From positions 1,674,001 to 1,738,000 of the forward strand of contig OZ241379.1 of the NCBI GenBank assembly GCA_965200685.1: 64,000 bases of DNA, written 5' to 3'. This DNA comes from Bin5 sp965200685. Lineage in GTDB: Bacteria > Chloroflexota > Anaerolineae > Caldilineales > Caldilineaceae. Position numbers and translations under genes: made by a program. The notes under the pieces were generated by a model. It ran no database searches, was not told the origin of the DNA, and was given only the letters and a program-made list of their open reading frames with translations. The number at the start of each line of letters is the position of its first letter. Within the stretch, counting starts at the first letter, position 1. This document shows, piece by piece, positions 15,526-23,596 of the stretch.

Positions 15526-16677
15526 TTACGTGGCCGCGCCGAACACGTAGGTCAGCAACTCCTCACGGGCCTCCTGCTGGCGTTCCTGTGATGATTTTCC
15601 TTGCGCTTCCTTTTCCCGCTGCGGTCCATCCTGCTTCAGGACTTCACTGAGTCCCTTTCCCTGTGTCACCATCTCTACAGCGGCCGGGATGGCCGCCCCG
15701 GCTGCTTCCATCACCTCCTCGGCGACGAAGATCGGGATCCTAGTACACAAGGCCAAGGCAATGGCATCACTCGGGCGGGCATCTACTTCAAAGGTATCCT
15801 CATGGACATGGCCACGTACAGTGGCGTAAAATGTGTCATTGATCAGCGCGGACACTGAGACAGATGCGACCTGTACGCCGGCCTTAGCCAACAGACCGGC
15901 CATAAAACTGTAGGTCATCGGGCGGGACACTTCCGTTCCTTGCAGATGCAAGGCAATAGCGGTCGCTTCATACGCTCCGATCCAAATCGGCAGAATGCGC
16001 CGCCCGTCTTCGTCCAAGAGAACCACGACCCGGTGTTGGTTTTCGGGATTTGGTATGACGATATCGATTACTGCTACTGGAATCATCTGTCTTCTCCTCG
16101 TTTCATCTGCAAGAGATTGTTGCTTTGGTTCAGCTAACGTTGACCGCAACTGCCGGCGGGATTTATGCAGGCGTCCCTTCACCGCGGACACACTGATGTG
16201 CAGGAGCGACGCGATCTCGCGCACACTCAATTCCTCGAAATAGTAAAGCAGAACTGCCTTCTGATTGGCTGCCGATAGTTCCGAGATTGCGTCAAGGACC
16301 AAGCGATGAGCCTCTCTGGCCTCCACTACTTCAGCCGGACCTGGCTCGACCGCGGCAAAGGGAAGTGAGTCAAAACTATGCCCGCCGCTGATCGATTCTA
16401 CCGATAACTGTTCAATCCCTGGTCTACGCAAGTCGTTCTTGCACAAGTTGACGACGATCCCACATAGCCAAGATCGAAAGCTGGCCGGATTCCGCAATTG
16501 GTCCAAGGAGAGATAGGCTTGCAGGAAGGCCTCCTGGTTCAGCTCTAGGCCCCTCTCCCGGTCACCCACGATCCGGGTCGCCAACGATTGAGAGAGCGAC
16601 TGATGCCGCAGGATCAGTTCATCAAATGCACGCCGGTCACCCTGTCGTGCCCGACGGACAAGTTCACTGTCTGTCAT
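15526..16677 (-). CDS. ECF-type sigma factor fused to bifunctional nuclease (DUF151) domain
   Basis: 383 residues. The N-terminal part is an ECF sigma factor: sigma-2 at about 8-85 (DRRAFDELILRHQ, then NPASFRSWLCGIVVNLCKNDLRR) and sigma-4 at about 125-182 (ISELSAANQKAVLLYYFEELSVREIASLLHISVSAVKGRLHKSR). From about Met198 a bifunctional-nuclease domain follows (IPVAVIDIVIPNPENQHRVV, LPIWIGAYEATAIALHLQG, then DARPSDAIALALCTRIPIFV), a family with reported DNase/RNase activity. The tail is charged and glutamine-rich. An ATG at 16086 with CGAGGAG seven bases ahead lies at the domain boundary, so the nuclease may also be made separately. It converges on carA with a 13-base gap. DNA target and physiological role are unknown. 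Confidence 0.85.
   Translation of the reverse strand: MTDSELVRRARQGDRRAFDELILRHQSLSQSLATRIVGDRERGLELNQEAFLQAYLSLDQLRNPASFRSWLCGIVVNLCKNDLRRPGIEQLSVESISGGHSFDSLPFAAVEPGPAEVVEAREAHRLVLDAISELSAANQKAVLLYYFEELSVREIASLLHISVSAVKGRLHKSRRQLRSTLAEPKQQSLADETRRRQMIPVAVIDIVIPNPENQHRVVVLLDEDGRRILPIWIGAYEATAIALHLQGTEVSRPMTYSFMAGLLAKAGVQVASVSVSALINDTFYATVRGHVHEDTFEVDARPSDAIALALCTRIPIFVAEEVMEAAGAAIPAAVEMVTQGKGLSEVLKQDGPQREKEAQGKSSQERQQEAREELLTYVFGAAT
16094..16098 (-). promoter_or_regulatory. Internal Shine-Dalgarno for separate nuclease-domain product
   Basis: AGGAG on the minus strand (CTCCT on plus) sits seven bases before an in-frame ATG (16086-16084) at the exact junction of the sigma and nuclease domains. 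It would give a product of about 186 residues. Confidence 0.5.
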
Positions 16678-16892
16678 CGGTCAATCCGGCTACAATTGCA
16701 AGTGCCTTATTCGTTAAGTGGCTCAAATCCGCCAATTGGTTACTTTTTTATGCAATGATCCTATGGGGTCATCAGCAGCCAAGGGGAATAGAACACAGTG
16801 GCCGGCGGATGGAGGTACGAACAGAAGGGCACGCCGGAGCGAATCGACTTCAATATCAAGGTATGGGCGTAATGGATGGGGTTCCTGCTAGG

Positions 16893-17393
16893 TTATTCGC
16901 GTCTGAATATAACCAGCCGCTGTCCAGCATACATCGTATCCCTGGTGATGCCATTCCAGCGTTTGATTTCTGCTACCGAAATATCATATAAAGGGGCTAT
17001 CATAGACAGCGTTTCGGTGTGTCGAACAATGTGGACGATTATGCGGGGCGTTGGTTTCGGTTGCGGCACAACGGGTGTCGAAGTGGGCCATATTGACGGT
17101 TGCATTGACCTAGCAGATGGCGTCATCAATGCCGGAATCCGCAGCCGCTGCCCGACTCGTAGATGATTGGGGTTTCGGATCCCGTTATAACGAGCCAAAA
17201 CTTGATAGTTCATGCCGTAGCGTTCGGCAATCCTGAAAAGATCTTCTTCCGATTGTACCACATGGACTATGGGTATCTGCGCGTGGGCTGCTTCTGTCAA
17301 ACAAGAAATACCCCACAGGATTCCCATGACAAACGCTGCCAATCCAAGCCAAATCCTCCATTTCTCACATTTTCCAGCAATCTGAAACATCAT
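16893..17393 (-). CDS. Exported protein with two LysM domains
   Basis: 166 residues. The N-terminus (KWRIWLGLAAFVMGILWG, about 11-28) is a signal peptide or membrane anchor, with a possible cleavage after AHA (near 38). Two LysM modules follow, about 43-87 (VVQSEEDLFRIAERYGMN...LRVGQRLRIP) and 119-163 (IVRHTETLSMIAPLYDIS...MYAGQRLVIF), joined by a Pro/Ser/Thr-rich linker. LysM domains bind N-acetylglucosamine polymers such as peptidoglycan or chitin. No catalytic domain is present. The start is one of two adjacent ATGs, with AAGGAG upstream. It lies in a leftward pair with the large LRR gene to its right. Confidence 0.82.
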   Translation of the reverse strand: MMFQIAGKCEKWRIWLGLAAFVMGILWGISCLTEAAHAQIPIVHVVQSEEDLFRIAERYGMNYQVLARYNGIRNPNHLRVGQRLRIPALMTPSARSMQPSIWPTSTPVVPQPKPTPRIIVHIVRHTETLSMIAPLYDISVAEIKRWNGITRDTMYAGQRLVIFRRE

Positions 17394-17641
17394 ACATACG
17401 ACTCCTTCTAGGGAAATAAGGATTACGGTTTCTTATGAAAGGGATTGAACAATTGTGCCGTGGGCAGCCCAGCTGACTGGCTCGGTAGATCAATGCCAAC
17501 CTACAAGAGGAACTGTGTGGCAGGTTTCGGTAAGGCGCATCCTTCTCGTAAAGGATGTGCGATATACAAAACAAGGGAATTATATACAAATCTATCCTAG
17601 ATGCCAAATTCAAAAAATCTCCCAAACGGAAACAGCGTTCC

Positions 17642-19324
17642 CTAGTCACAAAACGGCAGGTCGTTCACAGAAACGCTGCCCAAAGCATTTGGGATACATC
17701 CACTTAGTGGGTTGTTGTTGAGCCGCACATACATCAGCTTGGGAAGACTACCCAATGCAGCAGGGATGCTACCCGTCAGTTGGTTGTTGTTGAGATTCAA
17801 CGTCCGCAGATGGAAGAGGCTGCCCAGTGCAGAAGGGATGCTACCTGTCAGTTGGTTGTGGTTGAGGATCAACGTCCGCAGATGGAAGAGGCTGCCCAGT
17901 GCAGAAGGGATACTGCCCGTCAATTGGTTGTGATTTAGGGTCAAGGTCTGCAGATGGGAGAGACTGCCCAGTGCAGAAGGGATACTGCCCGTCAACTGGT
18001 TGTGGTCGAGGATCAAGGTCTGCAGGTAGGCGAGACTGCCCAATTCAGAAGGGATACTGCCCGTCAATTGATTATAGTGGAGGGTCAAGGTCTGCAGGTG
18101 GGAGAGACTGCCCAGTGCAGAAGGGATACTGCCCGTCAATTGGTTGTGGTTTAGGGTCAAGGTCTGCAGGTTGGTGAGATCGCCCAGTGCAGAAGGAATA
18201 CTGCCCGTCAGTAGATTGTCAAGGAGGTACAAATACTGCAAGTTGGAGAGATTTCCTAACGAAGCAGGGATGATGCCCGTCAGGCTGTTGCCGGCCAAAT
18301 GTAAATATTGCAGATTAGAAAGATTTCCTAACGAAGCAGGGATGGTGCCCGTCAGGCCGTTGCTGGCGAAATGTAAATATTGCAGATTAGAAAGATTTCC
18401 TAACGAAGTAGGGATGGTGCCCGTCAATAGATTATCCCCGAGATTCAATGTCTGCAGGTTGGTGAGATCGCCCAGTGCAGAAGGAATACTACCCGTCAGT
18501 AGATTGTAGTTAAGTGTCAACGTCTGCAGGTTGGTGAGATCGCGCAGTGCAGAAGGAATACTACCCGTCAGTTGGTTGTGGTTGAGATTCAACGTCTGCA
18601 GGTTGGTGAGATCGCCCAGTGCAGAAGGAATATTGCCCGTCAGTTGGTTGTGGTTGAGGATCAACGTCTGCAGGTTGGTGAGCCCGCCCAGTGCAGAAGG
18701 AATGCTGCCTGCCAGTTGGTTGTATCTGAGGTTCAACATCTGCAGATTGCTGAGATCGCCCAGTGTAGAAGGGATACTGCCCGTCAGTTGGTTGTATCTG
18801 AGGTTCAACGTCTGCAGATGGAAGAGGTTGCCTAACGAAGCAGGGATACTGCCCGTCAGATAGTTGTTATTGAGCCACAGCGTCTGCAGATTGGAAAGGT
18901 TGCCCAAGGCAGCAGGGATACTGCCCGTCAGATTGCGCTCACTGAGGTTCAATCCTGTCACACGTGCTCTGGAGACAGTGACGCCCTCCCATTGATCCAT
19001 AGGAGTTGTTACACTCCAGTTCAGTGGGACAGGGCCGGAGAAGGTGTCCTTCGCATCCAAGAGCGTTTCACAATCCGCGACTAGGCCGGGGTTGGCTTGC
19101 GGGTCCGCAACAGCAATGCCATTGGAACACTCTACCTCGTTCGCTACGGGGGTAGACGACCTGACGACCAGCCAAATGATTATGGTAATCGCAGCTCCAA
19201 GGAAGATGAGGACTGCCAGGACGACCCGGGCCGAGATTCGTCGCCTATCTCCGTCTGCAATGCGCTGATTTTGACTCAAATTTGACACGACCCCTTCATG
19301 AAATTCTGGACATAATGACTGCAA
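17642..19324 (-). CDS. Membrane-anchored leucine-rich repeat protein, plant-type repeats
   Basis: 560 residues. A single transmembrane helix at about 33-53 (RVVLAVLIFLGAAITIIIW) follows a charged N-terminus. A cap segment with paired cysteines (ECSNGIAV and VADCETLL) ends in WEGVTVSRARVTGLNL. About 17-18 repeats of 24 residues then follow, consensus LTGSIPSALGxLxxLQxLxL, and a C-terminal cap with two cysteines (SGCIPNAL and PFCD). The cap plus repeats closely resemble the LRRNT_2/LRR arrangement of plant receptor kinases, but no kinase is present. Such domains mediate protein-protein binding; the repeats should face outside the cell. The ORF starts at TTG 19324; GTG 19288 is an alternative and neither has a convincing ribosome site. 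A smaller relative lies at 32136. Confidence 0.85.
   Translation of the reverse strand: MQSLCPEFHEGVVSNLSQNQRIADGDRRRISARVVLAVLIFLGAAITIIIWLVVRSSTPVANEVECSNGIAVADPQANPGLVADCETLLDAKDTFSGPVPLNWSVTTPMDQWEGVTVSRARVTGLNLSERNLTGSIPAALGNLSNLQTLWLNNNYLTGSIPASLGNLFHLQTLNLRYNQLTGSIPSTLGDLSNLQMLNLRYNQLAGSIPSALGGLTNLQTLILNHNQLTGNIPSALGDLTNLQTLNLNHNQLTGSIPSALRDLTNLQTLTLNYNLLTGSIPSALGDLTNLQTLNLGDNLLTGTIPTSLGNLSNLQYLHFASNGLTGTIPASLGNLSNLQYLHLAGNSLTGIIPASLGNLSNLQYLYLLDNLLTGSIPSALGDLTNLQTLTLNHNQLTGSIPSALGSLSHLQTLTLHYNQLTGSIPSELGSLAYLQTLILDHNQLTGSIPSALGSLSHLQTLTLNHNQLTGSIPSALGSLFHLRTLILNHNQLTGSIPSALGSLFHLRTLNLNNNQLTGSIPAALGSLPKLMYVRLNNNPLSGCIPNALGSVSVNDLPFCD
17690..18950 (-). repeat. Tandem 72-bp repeats encoding LRRs
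   Basis: About 17 head-to-tail 72-base units, each one 24-residue LRR, strongly alike at DNA level (CCCAGTGCAGAAGG and GTCAGTTGGTTGTGGTT recur). The units at about 18240-18440 form a diverged subgroup with ATTTCCTAACGAAG. Such arrays expand and contract by recombination. Confidence 0.85.
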
Positions 19325-19629
19325 TCTCTCTATAACCAGCTAGCAGGCTTCTCAAGAATTGTCTGGCCAGGTGGGTTGACAGATGTGGGCAATTTATTAT
19401 CGTTCGTGAATAGCATTTACCAACCCGCAGCGGGTCCTCTTCGCATCTCTGTCTCATTATTAGAGATTACAAATCACTGTTGCCAATCATGTTGCGAGCA
19501 ACCGGGGATATCTAAAGAGTAGCAAGCCGATTTCCAGTGGTTCAATACAGGCTATGCACCATTGAAATTAGCTGTCTGTCGGAGGCCACATCGTTTTACA
19601 GTTCGTTCTCCTCTGCACTAGAAAGATGA
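19325..19629. other. Intergenic region, nothing recognised
   Basis: About 300 bases between the LRR gene and the dioxygenase gene, both leftward. No convincing ORF, RNA or terminator was seen. The promoter of the LRR gene is expected here, but I cannot point to clear boxes. Confidence 0.4.
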
Positions 19630-20430
19630 TCAGACTCGCATCCGCAAGATCGGGCGAGCAAACGATGCCTCTAAATATTCAAAAGTACGTAGTGATTTGG
19701 TTCCGGGCGTCATGAAATGAATGGCAAATGCGCGGCGTTGGCGTCCGGTCGTATTGGGTGCAGTGTAGTGCAGGGTCTGGCAATGATGCAACGTCACACC
19801 ACCGGCCGGGAGTTCAACCACCGCGGCCTTGGATGCGTCAATCTTATCACCCATGTCAAGCAGGGCGTTGGTCTCAGCAGAGGGGGCATGATCTTCCGCT
19901 CGGAAATGGGTGCCGGGGAGAAATTGCATGGCACCATTGTGAATGTCCACCTCATCAAGTGTGAGCCAGCAACTCACCAAATTGGCTGGGGAGCAACGCC
20001 AGTAGGCGTTGTCCTGATGCCAGTGGACGGGGCCGCCATGGTGCGCGGGCTTGAAGAGTGCTTGGTCGTGGAAAAGTTGGATGTTGGGTCCGATCAGATC
20101 CTCAATCAGATCCAAAATGCGGTCATCATAGAGCAAGCGACGAAAATGGATGTTGCGTTCGCACATCTGCATGATCTGCAGCATCTGCGTCTCGGCCTGC
20201 TTTTTCGCCTTAAGATTGTCGGTGTCGTCAATAGAGAGATTGCGAAAATGGCCTTGCCCACGGCGCGCCTGTTCAAATTCATGATCATACGCCTGGCGCA
20301 GCAACTCGATCTCGTCATCCTCCAAGAGTTTGCCAACAGTCAGATAGCCATTGGTCCAGAAATGGTTGATCTGCTCTTCACGCAGGGCTCGTAGTTGAAT
20401 TTGTGGATTGTTTTCGTTTGCAGTTTGCAT
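19630..20430 (-). CDS. Phytanoyl-CoA dioxygenase (PhyH) family protein
   Basis: 266 residues forming a double-stranded beta-helix Fe(II)/2-oxoglutarate oxygenase. The metal triad is visible as His138 and Asp140 in HWHQDNAYW and His221 in LHYTAPN; the Arg in GRQRRAFAIHF would hold 2-oxoglutarate. Family members hydroxylate diverse small molecules. The start has GGAGAAAACCCC ahead. It follows a Gfo/Idh/MocA gene by 13 bases on the same strand, so the two are likely one operon. That suggests a sugar- or polyol-like substrate rather than phytanoyl-CoA, but this is inference. Confidence 0.88.
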   Translation of the reverse strand: MQTANENNPQIQLRALREEQINHFWTNGYLTVGKLLEDDEIELLRQAYDHEFEQARRGQGHFRNLSIDDTDNLKAKKQAETQMLQIMQMCERNIHFRRLLYDDRILDLIEDLIGPNIQLFHDQALFKPAHHGGPVHWHQDNAYWRCSPANLVSCWLTLDEVDIHNGAMQFLPGTHFRAEDHAPSAETNALLDMGDKIDASKAAVVELPAGGVTLHHCQTLHYTAPNTTGRQRRAFAIHFMTPGTKSLRTFEYLEASFARPILRMRV

Positions 20431-20443
20431 GGGGTTTTCTCCT

Positions 20444-21649
20444 TTAACGTCCGGCTAGACCGGTCAATGCAACGCCAGACACTGGGATTTCGGGCATACG
20501 TACTTCATAGCCTTGCCGGTTGTTGGCCGATTCCCGGGCCCACAGGCAGGTCAGCGCGCTGAGAATGCCAGCAGCAATGGGGCTACGGGACGGGCACTGG
20601 TCTTGCATAGCCATCAAAAAATCATAGCAGAGCTCCCGGTCTCCGCCGAAGTGGGGCATATCGCCGCTGAAATCAATGGTTTCTACCAGCGGCGATGTGT
20701 GGCTGAACACCTTGATCTGATTCTGATACCAGTCGAATTCAATCGTTCCTCGATATCCATAGAGACGGGCACCGCGCTGGGCCGCGCGGTAGCGGGCAAA
20801 GAAGTTCTGAGTGTAGCTGGTCTGGACACCGTTCTCATATTCCAGCAGACAACTGCCCATGTCCTGAATCTCAATTCCCTGGGAGAAGACACAATAGCCG
20901 CGCTCATCAGGATACTGGACGTAGGCCTCTTCATAGCCGCTGCGGAAACGCACGAAGGGACTTTCCGGGCATGTCTTCTGCTCGGGGCAATCTTTACACT
21001 GGAGATCGAAAGGCTTATCCCCGCCAAATACCCGTTGGGCCTTCATAGCAATGACCCAGTGGGGCCGCGCGTCCAGCAGGTAGTTGATATAGTCTACGTC
21101 GTGGGTGAACTTTTGCAGAAAGAGGCCGCCGTTTAACTCATACTCGCGATGCCAACTCCGAAAATAGCCGCTACCGTAGCCCACATCGTTGAAAGCGACC
21201 ACCTGTTCAATGGCTCCCACCTGTCCCGATTCTATGATTTCTTTCACCTTCTGAGCAATCGGGGTCACCCGCAAGGGAAAAGAGACGACAGTAGGGGCTG
21301 GATAGTCCTGAAATACCTCTGCCAATTGTTGCAGCTCAGCGAAGGTGATGGAGACAGGTTTCTCCAAGAAGAGCGGGAGTTGGGTTGGGGCTACTTTGAG
21401 GGCCAATTCTGTATGCAGATTACAGCGGGTACCGATCATGATCCCATCTAATTCATCAGCAAAGGTCAACATCTCGTCGGCAGAGGTGTAGAAACGGGTA
21501 TGGGCCAGAAAGGGATCATTGCCGGCCTGAATGGCCGCGGACCTCGGGTCCGCGATGGCTGTCACCCGGTACGGGATTCCAAACACATCCAGCCCTTTGG
21601 CTACGTGGGCGATACGACTACCATATCCAATAATACCTACACGTAACAT
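20444..21649 (-). CDS. Gfo/Idh/MocA-family oxidoreductase
   Basis: 401 residues. The N-terminal Rossmann domain (GIIGYGSRIAHV, about 5-16) ends in the family motif FLEKPVSI near 103; the C-terminal alpha/beta domain holds GGLFLQKFTHDVDYINYLL with the catalytic-type His. A four-cysteine segment, LQCKDCPEQKTCPES, near residue 230 may bind a metal. These NAD(P)-dependent enzymes oxidise sugars, inositols and related compounds. The start at 21649 (MLRVGIIGYG) has GGAGTAAGAG upstream; an in-frame ATG at 21694 would add 15 unlikely residues. It is probably co-transcribed with the downstream PhyH gene. Confidence 0.88.
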   Translation of the reverse strand: MLRVGIIGYGSRIAHVAKGLDVFGIPYRVTAIADPRSAAIQAGNDPFLAHTRFYTSADEMLTFADELDGIMIGTRCNLHTELALKVAPTQLPLFLEKPVSITFAELQQLAEVFQDYPAPTVVSFPLRVTPIAQKVKEIIESGQVGAIEQVVAFNDVGYGSGYFRSWHREYELNGGLFLQKFTHDVDYINYLLDARPHWVIAMKAQRVFGGDKPFDLQCKDCPEQKTCPESPFVRFRSGYEEAYVQYPDERGYCVFSQGIEIQDMGSCLLEYENGVQTSYTQNFFARYRAAQRGARLYGYRGTIEFDWYQNQIKVFSHTSPLVETIDFSGDMPHFGGDRELCYDFLMAMQDQCPSRSPIAAGILSALTCLWARESANNRQGYEVRMPEIPVSGVALTGLAGR

Positions 21650-21971
21650 TCTCTTACTCCTTGCATCCTGCGCGACAATAGCAAACGATAACACGAAGTT
21701 TCCGTACTATATCAGTCTTTTTTTCCATTGTCAAAGACCTGAAAATTTATGTATGTTTTTCTGGATTCAAGAATGAAGAGGAGTAAACCCCTATATCCTG
21801 CTGCATTCCTGTATTCTGTACATCTTATTCTGTCCTCGGTAAGAGATATCGTTCCACGAACATACGGATGGGACTACGGCAACCCCAGCACCATTGACAC
21901 CTCTCCTGTCTCATGTTACAGTTAAGCTGCTGTTGTTTGTGTCTGTCTATTGTCCACGAATTACTGGTGTT
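21650..21971. other. Divergent intergenic region
   Basis: About 320 bases between the leftward Gfo/Idh gene and the rightward SDR gene. It should contain both promoters. It is AT-rich around 21700-21760, but no consensus pair was certain. Confidence 0.35.
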
Positions 21972-23045
21972 ATGTCTACAAACCAGAGCAAGGCTATGAC
22001 TGTCGAACGGGTCTCGCTGCCAGAGCAGGTAGGCAGCGAGGAAGAACTGGACTTGCTGCTTTCAGAACCTTCCCCTGTGGCTTTGGCTACCCTGGAGAAT
22101 CTAGATTCGGATCTCGTGATCCTCGGCGTTAGCGGCAAGATGGGCCCTAGCTTGGCTCGCATGGCAGTGCGCGCCCTAGATGAACTGCACTTGGCACGCC
22201 GGGTCTACGGTGTAGCTCGCTTCAGCCAACCTAGCACTCGAGACCAACTGGAAGAGTGGGGCGTGCGGACAATCGTCTGCGATCTGCTGGACAAGACAGA
22301 GCTGTCCTCTTTGCCCGACAGCAGAAATGTGATCTTCATGGCCGGGCAGAAGTTCGGCACCACGGGCAACCAGCATATGACCTGGGCGATCAACACCTAC
22401 CTACCGGCCCTGGTGTGCGAACGCTATCGCAATGCGCGCATAGTCACCTTCTCCACAGGAAATGTCTACCCTCTCTCGCCTGTGGTTGAGGGCGGTTCCC
22501 AGGAGAACGACCCATTGGCACCGGTAGGCGAATATGCCATGTCCTGCTTAGGTCGCGAGCGTATTTTTGAGTATTTTTCTCGCCAGCATGGGCTGCGCTG
22601 TGCCATCATGCGCCTTAATTATGCCATTGAACTGCGCTACGGCGTCCTAGTTGACATTGCCCGTAAGATTAAGGCGGGGCAAGCGGTCGATCTACGTATG
22701 GGCGCGGCCAATGTGATCTGGCAAGGAGACGCCAACGCCCAGGCCCTTGCCCTCCTCGATCATTGCGCGTCGCCGCCGCCCGTGCTCAACGTTACGGGGC
22801 CGGAAACGGTCTCAGTGCGTCGGGTAGCCGAACGCCTGGGCGAACTGCTGGACCGGGACCCCCTTTTCAGTGGCGAGGAAGTATCCACAGCTCTGCTCAA
22901 TAATGCTGCCAAAGCAAGCCAGCTCTTTGGCTATCCTCGGGTCTCTCTGAACCAGATGCTCGACTGGATCGCGGCTTGGGTGCAGAATGACGGCATCTCC
23001 CTCAACAAACCTACCCACTTTGAAACCCGTGATGGTACGTTTTGA
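21972..23045 (+). CDS. NAD-dependent epimerase/dehydratase-like (extended SDR) protein
   Basis: 357 residues from ATG 21972; ATG 21996 or an upstream start at 21894 are also possible. An N-terminal polar segment precedes a Rossmann fold with VILGVSGKMGPSLARMAV near 50, FMAGQKFGTTGN and FSTGNVYPL. The active-site region reads GEYAMSCLGRERIFEYF: the Tyr of the SDR YxxxK motif is present (Tyr188), but the Lys is Cys192. The C-terminal half has the typical TGPETVSVRRVAERLGELL. Because the catalytic lysine is missing, it may act differently from standard epimerases or only bind nucleotide-sugar-like ligands. The substrate is unknown. Confidence 0.75.
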   Translation: MSTNQSKAMTVERVSLPEQVGSEEELDLLLSEPSPVALATLENLDSDLVILGVSGKMGPSLARMAVRALDELHLARRVYGVARFSQPSTRDQLEEWGVRTIVCDLLDKTELSSLPDSRNVIFMAGQKFGTTGNQHMTWAINTYLPALVCERYRNARIVTFSTGNVYPLSPVVEGGSQENDPLAPVGEYAMSCLGRERIFEYFSRQHGLRCAIMRLNYAIELRYGVLVDIARKIKAGQAVDLRMGAANVIWQGDANAQALALLDHCASPPPVLNVTGPETVSVRRVAERLGELLDRDPLFSGEEVSTALLNNAAKASQLFGYPRVSLNQMLDWIAAWVQNDGISLNKPTHFETRDGTF

Positions 23046-23083
23046 TGTATGCCCCGCAACGCCCTATCATTGCGTCTGTTCTA

Positions 23084-23563
23084 TTAAGCCAACAGCGCAC
23101 CCTCATGTTTGAGTAGCCACTCCTTGCGCCATAGGCCACCACCATAGCCAATCAGATGACCATTGCTGCCGATGATGCGGTGGCAGGGCACGACTATGGA
23201 CAGCGGATTACAACCGTTGGCCATGCCTACCGCGCGCACGGCTTTCGGCTTGCCGATAGTGTCGGCGACCGCTTGATAACTGGTCGTCTCGCCGTATCCA
23301 ACGCAGAGAAGTTGTTGCCAGACTCGACGCTGAAAATCGGTACCATCCAAAGCTAGGGGCAAATCGAAGCGAAACAGTTCCCCAGCGAAATACGCGGCCA
23401 GCTGCTGCTGTGTCTCCATTAGCTGGCTGGAGGCGGCAGAATCCAGTGGAGAGTGACCCGTTTGAGGCTCCTCAACAAACTTGAGGCTATGTACGCCTTC
23501 TTCAGCGGCACCGATTTCAATCAGGCCAATGGGAGAATCGTAGTAGAGGAAAGAAAAAAGCAT
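23084..23563 (-). CDS. ogt: Methylated-DNA-[protein]-cysteine S-methyltransferase
   Basis: Suicide repair protein that removes alkyl groups from O6-alkylguanine. The product is 159 residues with the acceptor Cys127 in IVVPCHRIIGSNG, the helix-turn-helix with the arginine finger (KPKAVRAVGMA), and the C-terminal GYGGGLWRKEWLLKHE. There is no Ada-type regulatory domain. ATG 23563 (MLFSF) has GGGAG ahead and is preferred over ATG 23584. It lies just upstream of nothing on its strand except a 33-base gap from the end of the SDR gene, which converges on it; nurA follows the same direction from the right with a 33-base gap. Confidence 0.93.
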   Translation of the reverse strand: MLFSFLYYDSPIGLIEIGAAEEGVHSLKFVEEPQTGHSPLDSAASSQLMETQQQLAAYFAGELFRFDLPLALDGTDFQRRVWQQLLCVGYGETTSYQAVADTIGKPKAVRAVGMANGCNPLSIVVPCHRIIGSNGHLIGYGGGLWRKEWLLKHEGALLA

Positions 23564-23596
23564 TTTGACTCCCTTATCTATCATGACTACTACTTG

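Noticed and set aside
17690..18950. Regular 72-base repeats considered as a CRISPR array
   Set aside because: Units are head-to-tail with no unique spacers, and each encodes a full LRR in one frame.
20513..21136. Long plus-strand frame of 207 codons inside the Gfo/Idh gene
   Set aside because: It is antisense to a gene with clear family motifs and has none of its own.
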